A stretch of 64,000 nucleotides of DNA, from NCBI RefSeq assembly GCF_921293095.1, contig NC_060259.1, positions 48,403,812 through 48,467,811 on the forward strand, in the 5' to 3' direction. Source of the stretch: Ischnura elegans (Eukaryota > Arthropoda > Insecta > Odonata > Coenagrionidae). Below the pieces are notes generated by a model. It was not told the DNA's origin. It made no database searches and saw only the letters and a program-made list of their open reading frames with translations. This document shows positions 45,327 to 57,289 of the stretch, one piece after another. Made by a program: the position numbers and the translations under genes. How positions within the stretch are numbered: the first letter of the stretch is position 1; each line of letters opens with the position of its first letter.

Positions 45327-46319
45327 ATTAACATTTTATTTTTTCCTAGACAGTGGCAAAAAAACCTTTAATTTTCTGAAATTTGATAAATCACTTTCCT
45401 ATCAATTTATTTGAAAATAAATTTTATAAAATTAAAACAATGCATGACATTTTGGTGTAAGATTACTTTAGACAATATATAAAATATCTAAATTAATGTG
45501 GACAAAAAATAAAAGACAAAAAATATACTCCTATGAATTCGCACTTTACTTGGGACAATATCTCCCCTTTTATTAAATTCGAAATCTCAGCAGCACTTCG
45601 TTGTATTATATGTCAGCATCAACATCTCCGGTTGTAAACCTAGGGCCTAATCGGTCACTTCTCAGGTGGAGGACTTCTCCGATTTTTCAATGCCTCATTA
45701 CCCTCCCTGTTGCGTTTCTCAGAGTAGTATTACTTAAATTCTTATTCATCCTTCGCTATGTTTCCCCTACTGTTAAGCCTGCCTTCAGCAAGCTAACTTA
45801 TCTTCTCCCTTTCACCGGCTGACAAAGGCATCTTAAATCAAGATATGAATATATCCTTCTCGATCGAAAGAAAAACGCGTTCTGGCAGTGTGCACGGCAG
45901 TCCTTCCGAAAAAGCTAAAACTTCGTCAAAACGAACTGCATTCAGATACGTGGCCCATCAAATCTTCTCGTTGACTTCCTAGTTTACCTTAAGAGAAAGC
46001 TTGCTATGGCCCGAACCTTGTGATTTTTGTCGTTTCGTTGAGATAGGCGAAGGAAAATTCAGAGGAGCGTTCCCAATGTGCGCACATGATGCCGTTGAAT
46101 TAGCCTCAATTCTACGCAGTTCATCGCGAGTCATGCTTTGGGTTGCAGAAGACTCAGTAATCGGTCTCGCATTTGGACGACGAAGATAGGAAATGGTTTG
46201 CCGTGTTTGAATTTCCCTCACTGACGAATGAATAACAAACCCACTGGAGAGGAAGCCTACTATCCCGCGGAGCGATAGTAGCGTCACAAATTTTGTTGGC
46301 ATACTTTTTCCCCCATAGT

Positions 46320-47985
46320 GCATGGTGAATCTCATATCTCTTGGTAATTTAAGGGAGCGTACACTCGAGATGAATGAATGAATCATTCACTCATGAAACC
46401 GGTGTAGCAGAAAAAGAAAGTTTATGCATCGCAAACCTTACTATAGTTCATTACTTCATGTAATGCATATGCATAAATGCGCGAAAAACGTAATTCTAAT
46501 TACGTTTGCTTGCATTTTATTATGTACCACGGGAGTATCGCGAGACATTTTTCAAGACACCAACAGTAACTCACTCTAAAGTTAGCAAACCAAATATTTC
46601 ATATAGAAATTCAGACATTTATAATCACACAACTTGCCTTTTTCGATCCGATACTTATTTGCTAGTAGAAATTAGGGACATTTTTGCTCAGTTGACGAGA
46701 ACATGCTGAATTATCTTCATTCTATTCATGGTTACCAATGCGAAATTAAAAATCCTGCTACGTGACGATGAATTCCAATTTTCCCATTTCTATGGGTATA
46801 TCCTTCCCGAGCAACGCCGGGTGGTCTCCCAGTCCGTGATAAAAGCGACAAAGGTAATCACAAGCTGAGATTGCTTAACAGTTTAAGAATTTATCGAAGA
46901 TTGGCTCAGAGAAACGAGCTACACCTCCCTCGTGAGACATCCAGCAGTGCGCCTTCAGCTAGCATTTCGAATCCGAACGAATTTGTGCGTTTGCACCGAA
47001 GGCCGCCCTTGCAATTCCAGTGAGTCTAGTGAATCACCCCAACCGGCCAGTTCACATTAGAAGTGAAATATTTGGCGCATTCGTTTGCGTTGCAAGTGTA
47101 GTCGGTCATTAATATGTTGCTCCAAGCCTAGACTGAACATTTTTGAGATTTGAAGAAAATTTTACAATTCACATCCATATAAATATTAAATGATTTATTC
47201 GTTTTTAGCACATTTTCTCATGCATGAGAAAAATGCGCAAATGAACTGGGTTAATCTGTAAATACATATATCTCTCCTCATTTTCGCGTCAATTTACAGA
47301 ACACCATGCAATATAACATGATTTCAATGGAGGTTCTTGGTCCGGTATGGAACGCCATTTCCAAAAATATATGATATTAGTCTGAGGGTTAGTTTTATCA
47401 AACATTAAATTTTTTGCTATTTTCAAGGGTTTTGCGAAATAACTTTAGCAATTTTGATGGTGGTGTTAGGTAAAAGTTTGAAGAAGAAGTCTTACATAGT
47501 AATCGAAGTTTAATATACTAATCAAAGTAAAAAATAATGAATACAAGAGAAAATGCGCTGTTTGTCACTCAATGCAGTGAGTACTGATCTATTTTTTATT
47601 AGTGTGATATTTGTCTTTTTTATCTCATTTATTTTTTATAAAGGCATTTGGAATCCACCTGATGCGAGGATGATAATTAAGTTTCTGGGCGTAGAGCAAA
47701 TATGAGCAAAGCACGTCAAAGATTGTTACGATCAATTTCACTAGGTACTACATTTATGAATGTATTGCTGCGGCTAAATACACTACACTGCGGCTACTGC
47801 GTGGCCATATTTTAAAGTACTCTTTTAAAAGAGCTGTACGCCGTACCCCTACGCTGTAACCGCACAGTGTACGGTGATATACTCTCATGTGACGTCAAAG
47901 GCTAACTTTCTGAGAAGAGCCTATCCCTTCTATCTGGGCATAGATAGGGTATGGTATTTGAAGGAAGCACCGGCTGAAGTTATTT
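46320..47985. other. No recognised gene
   Basis: AT-rich. Apart from the short match to 37.1 kb near 46640-46700, nothing was recognised. Confidence 0.4.
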
Positions 47986-47989
47986 GTGC

Positions 47990-48540
47990 CATAAAAGAAA
48001 GGTATAGAAGAAATGATGGGGTGAAAAGCGTGGGCGGCAATGCTGCTCTTAATAATAGACGCCAAGGGGATCACGGCTTAACGTCTCACCCGACGGAGGG
48101 GGTATTGAGCTTGATTTATACTCCACACACCACGCAGGGATCGGGCAGTCTCTGAAAATTATTTGCACCCGAGTCCACTGGTTGGAAAGCCAACACACTA
48201 GCCTAGTGGCGCAGCGAGGGGGGGGGGAGTTTTGGGGGATAAACCCCCCCCCACAGCTCAGAGAAATTTTTAAGTTTAATCCATTTTACTTAATTGGATT
48301 GATATTACCAATAGAATAGTGCAAAGGTTTATAAAATATCCCCCAGTAAGCCGTAAAACTAAGCATTTTGAACCATTTATCATAAAATCCGCAATTTATT
48401 TCTCTCGCACCTAGCGCTTATCCTGGTGGGTATTCTATACCCCCACACACTCCGGCATTAGGTTCACCTAAACTCCCCAGCCTTAATTCCTAGCTGCGCC
48501 ATTGCGTTAGCCACCATATCCACCTGATTCCTTTAATTAA
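47990..48540 (-). repeat. SINE family 2, minus orientation, split by a hAT MITE
   Basis: Minus-strand blocks match the plus copy at 48603-48895: TGGCTTTCCAACCAGTGGAC, CAGAGACTGCCCGATCCC-like sequence, and CGTTAAGCCGTGATCCC-like sequence. The head is separated from the body by the MITE at 48204-48504. The next copy begins about 60 bp away, head to head. Confidence 0.7.
48204..48504. mobile_element. hAT-type MITE (CAGTGGCGTAGC family), copy 2
   Basis: The ends TAGTGGCGCAGCGAGG and CCTAGCTGCGCCATTG are inverted repeats. The flanking 8-mers CACTAGCC and CGTTAGCC match at 6 of 8 positions. It is nearly the reverse complement of 61680-61986, including the G/C tracts. It sits inside the SINE at 47990-48540. 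Confidence 0.82.
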
Positions 48541-48602
48541 GTATTTGCTCGAAAGTATTAGTGCTGGGTACAAAGCGGAGGTTTTCGGAGCGAGGGAATC
48601 GG

Positions 48603-48895
48603 GTGGGTGTGGCGGATAGAGTGTTGGCTTCTCACCCCCCTGGGGCTCGGGTTCAAATCCCTGCGGTGGAAAATAATTTTCAGAGCCCGATCCTAACTTG
48701 AATGTTGTCTGGAGAACATTTCTAGCGCAATAATCTGTCCGACTGAGGGGACGTTACGCCGTGGTCCCATTTGGGCCTTTCGTTTAGGGCAGGGTAAAGC
48801 AGACGCCGGGTTCCTCCCCACCCTTCCTCCCATATCCTTCCTTCATGGTGCAAACGTCCGCAGCTTTTGGTCGGCTTCTCCAATTACCATATCAG
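48603..48895 (+). repeat. SINE family 2, intact copy
   Basis: The head GGGTGTGGCGGATAGAGTG (A-box region) is followed by GCTCGGGTTCAAATCCC (perfect B-box). The body has GGACGTTACGCCGTGG, and the tail GGGTTCCTCCCCACCCTTCC ends AATTACCAT. It is uninterrupted and serves as the reference for the split copies at 37.4 and 48.0 kb. Confidence 0.85.
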
Positions 48896-48899
48896 TTTT

Positions 48900-50600
48900 C
48901 GGAGCGAGTATTTGCCGTGCTTTCAATAAGAGCTACTCATGATTGACGCAGGATTTGGGAAGCGTGCTTTTCTCATACCAGGTCAGCATTGACCCATATA
49001 ATCCATTATCATTCACTTGTGAACAGAAATAAATAGGCTTAAAGATATGCCATTGCCGGAAAAAATTATTTACCATCGGTGATGGTTGCAATTTGGCATT
49101 AATGTTTCAAAGTCAAATTTCGTTATTTTTGTCATGAAGTCATGGTATATCTTGTAAATATGCCTTTTTAAAAACCAATTCTTCCGATTAAATGTGTATT
49201 TAAATTTTTATGAGAACATACGAAGATATGCTCATGCACAAAAATATTTTATGTCCATATACAGTTCGTTGAACCCTGCGAATCAATGCATAATCGCGTT
49301 CTTTGGACTTGCCCCAGGTAGGCATGCTTGATTCACAGCTTATCCCTCGAAAACTTACAGTTCCTACGATTAATTCCGTTCCAAGTGTCTCACCTCCGAT
49401 TGGCACCCGACCTCCGACGGTCGGGCTTCCGCAGAGGGCGCTGTGACGGCATTCAATTATTCAATCTCCGAAGAACTGCCTCCGGTCCGCATTGCCATGC
49501 CAATAGACTTGGAACTTGCGATCTGTCAACGTGTCAACGTGCGATATTTCATCTGTCAACGTGAAAATTGCTAAGTATAGTTTTTAAATGGGGAGGAACG
49601 AAAAATCTGACGCCTTAGTAGTAAATGAGTGAAGAATTTTAGAAAATAAGCAAAATATCGGATAGAATGCATGGAAAATGAAGAAGTCCAACGGCTGAAG
49701 CATTAACCTATCTATCAACTTCTAACTGAGCAACTCAATTTTTATCAAAATATACCATTATATTACATATTGACAAATAATAAATATTTTCTCTTCCATC
49801 GATATTTTCATGAACAGGGAGAATATCATAGGCAGTGGAGTGAAAATAAGAGGATTTGCCTTTTTTTTTAAAAGATGTATGGCCATTTAATCATTCGATG
49901 CCAGTGGTAAATTCCCCTTGGTAAAGGTCCTTAAAAGCATAGTCTAAAATATTCAATATATTTTATTCAGTCTCGCAAAGTATCCACCAATCAACTTTAC
50001 ACATTCGAAACGACATTTAAGGTGAAAAACGTGTCAAGTTTTTTTCTAAATTCTTGCGTTACATTACAAAAAAGGAAGTTAAACTGTATATTCAGATACA
50101 CGTTAGTAGAAATGCATTTTTTCCTATATGAACATAATTTTCTAATGGATGCAATTATAGAAAACAAAATGTTTGAACATAACAAGGAAATTATGGGTTA
50201 TACAATGATGAATTGTTCAGGCGGCATTTTACGCAGGTTATTGATAAAATTGTGGCGGAAAAGAGGTCCAGTGAAGGATATTTAGAAACCACAGAGTTTG
50301 TCAGGGAGGAGATTCGGTTGAAAAGATGGCGGAATCGCGGAATGTGAAGCAGAGGGTTATTACGTAAGGGGCGAGGAAGAACATGAAAACGTAAAAGAGG
50401 GAGGATTTCGCCGCTCCAGAGAGAACCACTAAATATGCTTTGCGGAAACATTGGATGAGATGAGACACGGCGGTTTGTTACGCGGAAAATCCTGAGGGGG
50501 GAAAGCTGGAGTCATGAGCTTAATATCGGAGTCTGGGGATTCAATGGCGGGCTACAGTAAGAAAGAAGTAGGCAGGGCGGTTGAGCAAGTTTAGAGTAGT
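48900..50600. other. No recognised gene
   Basis: A GC-richer patch near 49370-49560 yields a short ORF without family resemblance and ends in repeats of ATCTGTCAACGTG. Nothing else was seen. Confidence 0.4.
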
Positions 50601-50607
50601 GTGTGGC

Positions 50608-50658
50608 AGGCAGACCAAACTGGTGATCAGAAGTACTGATCACCAGTTTGGTCTGCCT
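50608..50658. repeat. Perfect 23-bp inverted repeat
   Basis: 50608-50630 and 50636-50658 are exact reverse complements around a 5-nt loop (AAGTA). The arm contains CAGACCAAACTGGTGATCAG. Pieces of it (CAGTTTGGTC, ACTGGTGATCAG) recur nearby, the latter at 50880. There is no T-run, so this is not a simple terminator. It lies at the end of the LINE fragment. Confidence 0.9.
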
Positions 50659-50659
50659 A

Positions 50660-51310
50660 CCAGTTTGGTCTAATTTGGTCTAACCAGATTTGGATCCAAC
50701 TTATCTGTAACCAATGAAGGCAGGAAATCAGATTCACTAAACGCGTATGGACCTAGTGAGTAAATACCGCGTCTATTATCCCTTTGCTGCATTCCCGACA
50801 GTTGCTTCCTTCTCAAACATTTCAGAGGGCCAAAGAATGTTTTATCTACTAGCTGAGCGTTGTCTGAGCTATGTAGGAAACTGGTGATCAGTATTTCAGT
50901 ACGGTGAAAATACATCCGAAAAAAACTGTTCTTCGAGCGTCAGTAAGTCGATAGAGCATTTTTTATTTTGTTAGAGCAAATTTCAGTTTGCTGTGAAATA
51001 TCACTCCTAGGTCTCAGTTGGATGTTGCAGGACGGATATATTTGTTCACAAGGGTTCATGGATGCTTTAAGGGATTGATTTTTAATGAAAACGTCATCAG
51101 CGCCGATTTTGGTGGGTTGACTCGCAGCAGGCAAGTAGAGCACCACTCGGAGACAAAACTGATGGCAGATTGAAGGCAATGAGAGTGGGAGGAGCGATTA
51201 ACCTTTCTGAAAATTTTGCAATCGTCCACGTACAGTAGAATATTACAGCCAGTAGGGATTCGTCAAACAATAGGGGAAAGAGAGGAAAGAGTACGCATCT
51301 AACAAACAAT
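50660..51310 (-). pseudogene. LINE reverse transcriptase fragment
   Basis: On the minus strand a frame reads IPTGCNILLYVDDCKIFRKV, then SSHSHCLQSAISFVSEWC and RVNPPKSALMTF. This is the catalytic YxDD block (YVDD) and the following thumb-side motifs of non-LTR reverse transcriptases. A degenerate SVLFPLF-like segment precedes it. Stops and frameshifts are frequent. The terminal 190 bp (50685-50870) is repeated at 52045-52240. Confidence 0.75.
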
Positions 51311-51314
51311 CATA

Positions 51315-52040
51315 AAAATTATGCATTTCGGTTCAAACAGTAACTTTCATTTTTACAAAATTTATTCATTGTGGCATCTACTACATACCTATGTGGCATA
51401 CCTATCTTCTATTTCAACAGAAAACTAACTAAAGAACTGCCGTTATTTATCAAAATATAAGAGAAAAAACAAATAGGAAACTTGCCCCTCACGTGGGGCA
51501 AGAGTCCTCCCTTCATGTGGCAAGAGTCCAAATCACATTTTTCACGTGTGAACTTTCGCTTTCCAGAATATGTGGTGGAAGGGTCTTTTATCCATGTTTT
51601 ACATTCATAACACATTGTTCAATCGACAATGTAAGTACTGTTTTTTAAAACCTCAAAAAGCATAATCAGTATTTCTAGTGAAGTGAATTTTGCCGTTTGC
51701 CGTCCACAAACCGCCGATTAGTAGTGCAATCCCTATCTCTGCATTTAGATATCTTCACATTTAGTTTCAGGGTGTCGGATAAACTCGTAAGAATTCAGAC
51801 CGCTTTGAGTTTTTACGCCGATTTTGCACTTGCAATGGTTTTGGATATGGACTAATGCTCTCAAGTAATATTTTTGCCTTCCGATATCTGCAAGACAAAG
51901 TCTTCTCAGAGGTGGAAGGTATAAAAGGATTACATGGACAGGAATAAAGAAGTGAAGGGAGAAATGCTTGAGGGTAAAAAGGCTTCTCCGCCTTCAACGT
52001 TCATTTTCTCACCTTGTTTCCTCTTTTTATCCATGTCATA
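51315..52040. other. No recognised feature
   Basis: Sequence between the two LINE-associated copies. Short ORFs only. Confidence 0.4.
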
Positions 52041-52044
52041 TCCT

Positions 52045-52240
52045 CCTTGATTTGGATCCAACTTATCTGTAACCAATGAAGGCAGGAAATCAGACTCACT
52101 AAACGCTAATGGACCTAGCGACCGCGTCTATTATCCCTTTGCTGCATTCCCGACAGTTGCTTCCTTCTCAAACATTTCAGAGGGCCAAAGAATGTTTTAT
52201 CTACTAGCTGAACGTTGTGTGAGCTATGTGGGAGAGATAA
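52045..52240 (-). repeat. Second copy of the LINE-associated segment
   Basis: This is a direct duplicate of 50685-50870 with few changes (GGATCCAACTTATCTGTAAC ... AGAATGTTTTATCTACTAGC). It is either part of a second LINE fragment or a local duplication. Confidence 0.8.
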
Positions 52241-52299
52241 AAACATTATACGGATGAAGTGAGTATCACAAAATTATATATTAAGATGGGAAACACGGG

Positions 52300-52660
52300 A
52301 GATATGGTTTTCTAAAATGAGCAAGATTGGATCATCAACAGAGGGTTGCATTTTGCATTTCCCCTGTATGTTTCGGCCAGTCAATATTTCAAAATTCATA
52401 AATTATATAAAAAATAAAATTCATTTCATTAAACTTTCCAAAAAGTTCAGCCAAAAATGTAACGTAACTCCTAATCCCTCTAAGATTGTTGCTGAGAAAA
52501 TCATCTTTCTCCTCAAAAAACTGCACGACAGTGTCAAAAATTTTATAGAAGCGCCTCATACAATCGCCTTTTGACAGCCAACGAACTTCCGTGTGTAGTA
52601 ACAAACGTTTTAAATCTTCGTCGTTCTCATCACACAACTCTCGAAAGAGTCGATCATTAA
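52300..52660 (-). pseudogene. hAT transposase fragment (ZBED5/SCAND3-like)
   Basis: A minus-strand frame contains KRLLLHTEVRWLSKGDCMRR, FYKIFDTVVQFFEEKDDFL and FLAELFGKFNEMN. This is the conserved LHTEVRWLSKG...LF..FNE.N region of hAT transposases related to ZBED5/SCAND3. Only about 80 residues are readable. A hAT terminus of the matching type lies at 53925-54032 in the expected orientation. Confidence 0.8.
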
Positions 52661-52900
52661 GAGCATGGGCTTTAATTTTACTAACTAGTGTAATAACAAT
52701 GTTTAAGGACTTGTGAAGGCGATCAAACTAACAAAAAGTCATCTATTTCTTTGACTTTTGGTGGGCATCCTCTCAGAGTTCTGCTATTTAATATTTGCAT
52801 TATATTCGCTTTTCCTATTGTTTCTCGAATATGCTCTATGAATGATGGTCTCTTCGCTTAACCAACTCACGGTTCCGAGTATAATATCTGCGCAAGTGCT

Positions 52901-53245
52901 TCAACGTGCGCAAAATAAATACTTAAAAACTCTGCCTGCTTTTTTACGAATGCTTCTACAATTCACTACAATAATTTTTAAATTTCTCGCCTCATTGAAT
53001 ACCTTCGTATCTGAGCGAGTTATTCTATGGCGATTCGGTTTTATAGGAGCTGGATTCGCTTTGAGTATTCCATTATGATGGCTAAATAACGTTGAAAGCT
53101 CTCGTATTTCATAATTATCTTCGCTGGTGCTTATATTTTTTCCTAAGCTGATCAAGACACTATTTCTTTTGTCGACAGGTTCGATTTCTTGAATTATTTC
53201 CAATGCTTTCTTTTTATTCAAAGAATTATTGTGAATATTACCCAT
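52901..53245 (-). pseudogene. Possible LINE endonuclease start
   Basis: The 114-aa minus-strand frame ends ARNLKIIVVNCRSIRKKAGR. This resembles the first strand of the LINE AP-endonuclease (LKI...N.RSI..K). Upstream is a polar, basic segment (PIKPNRHRITRSDTK). It then stops. Identification rests on that single motif. Confidence 0.4.
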
Positions 53246-53924
53246 TGTTTGAAAAAGCTATGCTCCAAGGAAATGCGCAACATCAGAAAAATTGTGACCG
53301 GGTGACTTAGATCAGTAAACTGGGAATTTATTGAATTGATATCCAACCAGCAAAGGGGAAATTTAATCTTATATATACGAAGTATCAGAGAAAAGGTCCT
53401 CGTTTTGAATAATTTAGTACCATTTCATGAAAACGCAAACAGTATACTGGCTGTTTATTTTGTAATATGCTTCGCCGTCATAAAATAATACAAAATATTA
53501 TCCAATAATATTATTACGATATCATCTGAAGAATGAAAAATCACTTACCACAACAGCCTCGATAATATCGCTGGAACCGACTTTGGAAAATGATTATTCT
53601 GATAAATATTTGGTGTAAAACTACCGAATCTAGATGACCTGATTCCTCTCCGCATTCACAACCGTTTTATTCACACTGAACTTTACTGCCTAAGTTCTCT
53701 GTATCGTGATGTTGTACCAACGATAGACCAAATGGGACTAAACCCCTTCAAACGTTTCCTTTGTGCAAGAAATCTTGGAAATATTTTTCAACCGTTCTTA
53801 CTTTAAAATGTTAGAAAAAACATGGTTTAAATTACTTCCAGATGCGGGAAAAACGTAAACTTTAGAAACGAAGCTTGATAACGAAGACAAAAGGAGGTTT
53901 ACGGAATCTTCGCATTTGCCACAT

Positions 53925-54032
53925 TGTCAGGACCCTCCGGCGCCCCCCTTGCTGCCCCCTTGGTACTTTTCGCCCCCATAGACTACAGCAACGCCTCCCA
54001 GGGGGCAGTAGCGCCCACTTTGGGAACCCCTG
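53925..54032 (-). mobile_element. hAT terminus (CAGGGGTTCC type)
   Basis: Read on the minus strand, it starts CAGGGGTTCCCAAAGTGGGC and continues into C/G-run sequence with CTATGGGGGCGAAAAG. This is the terminus typical of the hAT lineage to which the 52.3 kb transposase belongs. The other end was not found. The element was inserted in a LINE fragment. Confidence 0.7.
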
Positions 54033-54130
54033 ATGTAGATTATGCCATCGGTAATGTCATCGATGAAGAGTGCGAAGAAGAGGGGACCGAGGACGCTTCC
54101 CTACGGTACCCAAGATGCAACCGGTAAGTG
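54033..54130 (-). pseudogene. LINE reverse transcriptase fragment
   Basis: On the minus strand, GSVLGPLFFALFIDDITDGI is the conserved (Q)GSVLGPLLF.LFINDI block of LINE reverse transcriptase. It is preceded by a stop in place of the Gln and cut off by the hAT terminus. Confidence 0.75.
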
Positions 54131-54890
54131 AGAGGATGTGATACCGCAAATCAATAAACGTTGATGACGTGAACAGAGAAAGCTGTGAATCAAAAATAAA
54201 AAATTAGATTCTCGCCGAAAGTAATGCAAAATTACCAAGTATCAAGACTTTATTGCCCTCACGATATCCCCATTTCAGATAGGGGGGACACTTTCCCCGC
54301 CATTGACTTGCCCCTATCGCGGCCCTTCACCTAACCCTCCCATCTCCCCCATGATCACCCCATTCCTCCTTATCCTTCGCTTTATCCTCTTCTCGCTGAA
54401 AGAGGACGTCTCTACCGCGTTTTCCTATCGTTAAATTTTTCACAGAACTCGAGGATAGGGCTAAGAAAGAAAATCAAATTGCGATTCGCCGAATGGGCAA
54501 GTTCACTATCATCAGCTTATTTCCGGAGGAATCAGTTATTGTTCACCAAATTAAAATTTACGTTTTTTCCGCTTACTGTCCATTGCTCATTTTTCAAGTA
54601 ATCGGTGCCAAAGTTAAGCTTTCAAATCATAAATGCTATATCAAAATATTTTTTCTATAAAAATAGAATTCATGGTTGCAAATGCATGATAAAATATGCG
54701 ATAAGACATTAGGCAACTCTACGGTGAGCATATTAACGCCCATCTCTATGGAATATTTCTACTCATCTGATATTAAGTCTTCATTCTCCATACATAAACC
54801 CCCCTTAGGCGACTATTTTTAATTAGTTTTAGTGTCAAAGTGCGGTTGGACTAAAGTCACAAATGCGTTGACAAGTTTATTGCACATGTA
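54131..54890. other. No recognised feature
   Basis: A C-rich patch near 54290-54420, otherwise AT-rich. No gene seen. Confidence 0.4.
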
Positions 54891-54894
54891 CAGT

Positions 54895-55575
54895 GGCGGA
54901 AAAAAATTAACGCAAAGCTCTTTGGCGTCTGAGAGCGGCCAGTTCAGAAAGTACTTGACTTCCAAAATTTTTCCCTCGTAATGCTCTCATACAACCGGGA
55001 GTTTTAAAAGCAATATATCCCTTATACCGGGGAAATAATCATGCCCGTCGCATTATGACAAGGCGCAAAAGATCCAGCTACGAATTCTTCGCCATGTTCT
55101 CCGAAGTATGCATCGCCCACGACACACCTAGAATGAAGTTTACTCTCGGCGGGACATCAGTGGACACAGCCGACATATTGGGTATTGAGACTGCCTTAGA
55201 ACCTAAACGTTCCGGTGGTGTAAAAGGGTAAAGTATCATGCTACGAATCAGAGATTCCACGGATCACGTCCCAGTGACGGATGATTTGATGCTGCTCGCA
55301 CACACACACTTTAAACATTTTTCTGATCTAAAAACTTCGCAATGCCTATCATAAGGTCCATAGGATGCTGCATGGCTTTGAATTCTTACACGCTTATTTA
55401 TTTGTTCAAATTCAACTACTATATATGCATAACCATTTGAGCAGTTGACTGTGGAGTGAATTTTGACTACCATTTCCGCGTCCTCCAACCCCGATTCAAG
55501 GCCCCTAACCATTAGCTGCATGTGCGATGTGTCACGGCTTAAGCTTCTTCTCCCCTTCAAGGGAAAACTCCTATA
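54895..55575 (+). repeat. Dispersed repeat R1, longest copy
   Basis: This is the reference copy. It has a 5' part with CTCGTAATGCTCTCATACAA and GCCGACATATTGGGTATTGA, and a middle with a tRNA-like stretch (GGTGTAAAAGGGTAAAGTAT). The 3' part has GAGCAGTTGACTGTGGAGTG and TGCGATGTGTCACGG. Copies lie at 16.2, 17.9 and 57.3-57.7 kb. ORFs at 55078-55260 and 55264-55560 are within it. Confidence 0.75.
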
Positions 55576-55579
55576 TAGT

Positions 55580-57285
55580 TACTCACAGCAGAATGAAAGC
55601 ATTTTTTGAGCCACTTCTGAGAAATCGGTTGTCTGTTTTCAGTTCAGTATTGCAATGCTTTGCTCAATATTCTACGCTCAATAATAGTTTCCCGAGGATT
55701 ATATTGAAAAACTTAGGTGTCATACTGCAATTGAAGAGAAATGCGAAGCCAAATTGAATTAGGTAACGGAATATGTAATGGCCATTTTAAGGTTCAATCC
55801 TTTCTTTCGTGTAGTTATCCAAAGAAATTGAATAATTTGGTCAGCAAACGATTTCTTTCATAGTGAAATGAGAGGTGTAAATACAGTTTTTTGAACTACA
55901 TAATTTCTTTGAAACTTGATTTTTAATAACAAAGATGATCCATACGAACGCATATTTGATGGAAAACATTAATTAAAAGTTAGATCTTTATTAAAATAGA
56001 TTTATCGGAACTACGCGTTAAATGTTTTTTAATTCTATAAACTGGCATAAAATGAGAATCAGAAAAGTACAATGATTTTCACTTATTGGAAAGTTATTTA
56101 GGAAACTGGAAAGATTGCGGAAATTTGAATGAGTGGAAAGGAACTTAATGGAATTCGACTCTATTTTTGGTTTAATAGAAGAGAATGATTTTTTTCTAGA
56201 ATTTGTTTCCGTGGTAATCGAGTCATTATTAATATTTTCCTAGCTACTAGTTGATACATATCATGGACTGATATATTTATCCTCGTGAATTTCTCGTTCA
56301 GGTATAATCAATCAATTGATTCTCGAATTTATTTCTTCTAATTCTAACGAATCTTTCTTTTTTTCAATTCTGATCTTTGATGCCAGCTTTCTTTATCAAT
56401 TCATGCCCAATTCTCCTCTTCACTGAGACACAGATGCTGTACCATGCAGTCAATTACCTATCTACTCCGTTTTTGTGTCCGAATCGTTTTCCGCAAAGTA
56501 TTTAATATCCACAACTAAACTCATTTAATTTTATTTTGATACGCTGACTGCTTCAGAAGTCCATATTTGATGCACATTTCAATTATGCAACAACCATGGG
56601 AGTAAATCCTTCGTGAGAAAGTGAAAAGGTAATGTCTGATGTATATGAAGTAAATTTTTGTAAGCATTAGGTGGCTTACTGGAAATATATTTTTTGCTAA
56701 GACAATTGAAAAATTCGACCACACACTATAATTCATGGGATGGTCAAAAAACCTTATCGCTCCTCTTTATTGAATATAGAATATTGGAAGTTCGGCTAGA
56801 AAATGAAGATGTGGCAATAAATGGTAATTCATGTAATCACAAGACAAAATTTTTTCATTGATAGGTAAAGGTAATGAGCAACAACTTATTTTTTATTTGT
56901 TACATTTTGGTTAGTAATTCTTTTGAACTTATAGCGCTAATAATCGATATCGGATCAGGAAATTTTAAAAAATAGTATGCAAATTAACGTAAATGTCTAA
57001 CCGCATGTCTGACGCAAAATTACCTCGAATAATTAATTGTGAGATCTATTCTATTCCTAAACTGATTTTGAGTGCTAGAAGTAATGAAAAGTTCAAAGTA
57101 GGGACTAAATAAACAGCGGAAAACGCGAAAATTCCAATATTTCTATGAATTTGAAATAACATTAGTCCCATGATAATGATGAAGTATTTTAAAAATGTAT
57201 GCGTAGTGCTCATTTTGTTGGAAAATTTAAGGGGTAGTCTAACCTCTATTAACTTAATCATTTGCTCAATGTTTCTGATGAAATA
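55580..57285. other. No recognised feature
   Basis: AT-rich, with no ORF or repeat recognised. Confidence 0.4.
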
Positions 57286-57289
57286 CATA

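Larger units (their letters stand above)
42294..46319. mobile_element. Large TIR element, copy A (about 4.0 kb)
   Basis: The left end CTATGGTGGAAAAAAGTATCC and the right end read inward (CTATGGGGGAAAAAGTATGCC) are inverted repeats, extending imperfectly for about 60 bp and again around GAGGGAAATTC. The internal sequence is collinear with copy B at 58312-61206, apart from insertions in each. The main insertion here is a coding transposon at 42734-45057. No clear target duplication, so the superfamily is unknown. ORFs at 42256-42684 and 45979-46386 lie in it and have no family resemblance. Confidence 0.7.

Noticed and set aside
47860-47880. Another CACAGTG as a Transib end
   Set aside because: The sequence after the heptamer (TACGG) does not match the GGGCTGAAATCG terminus and there is no inverse partner.
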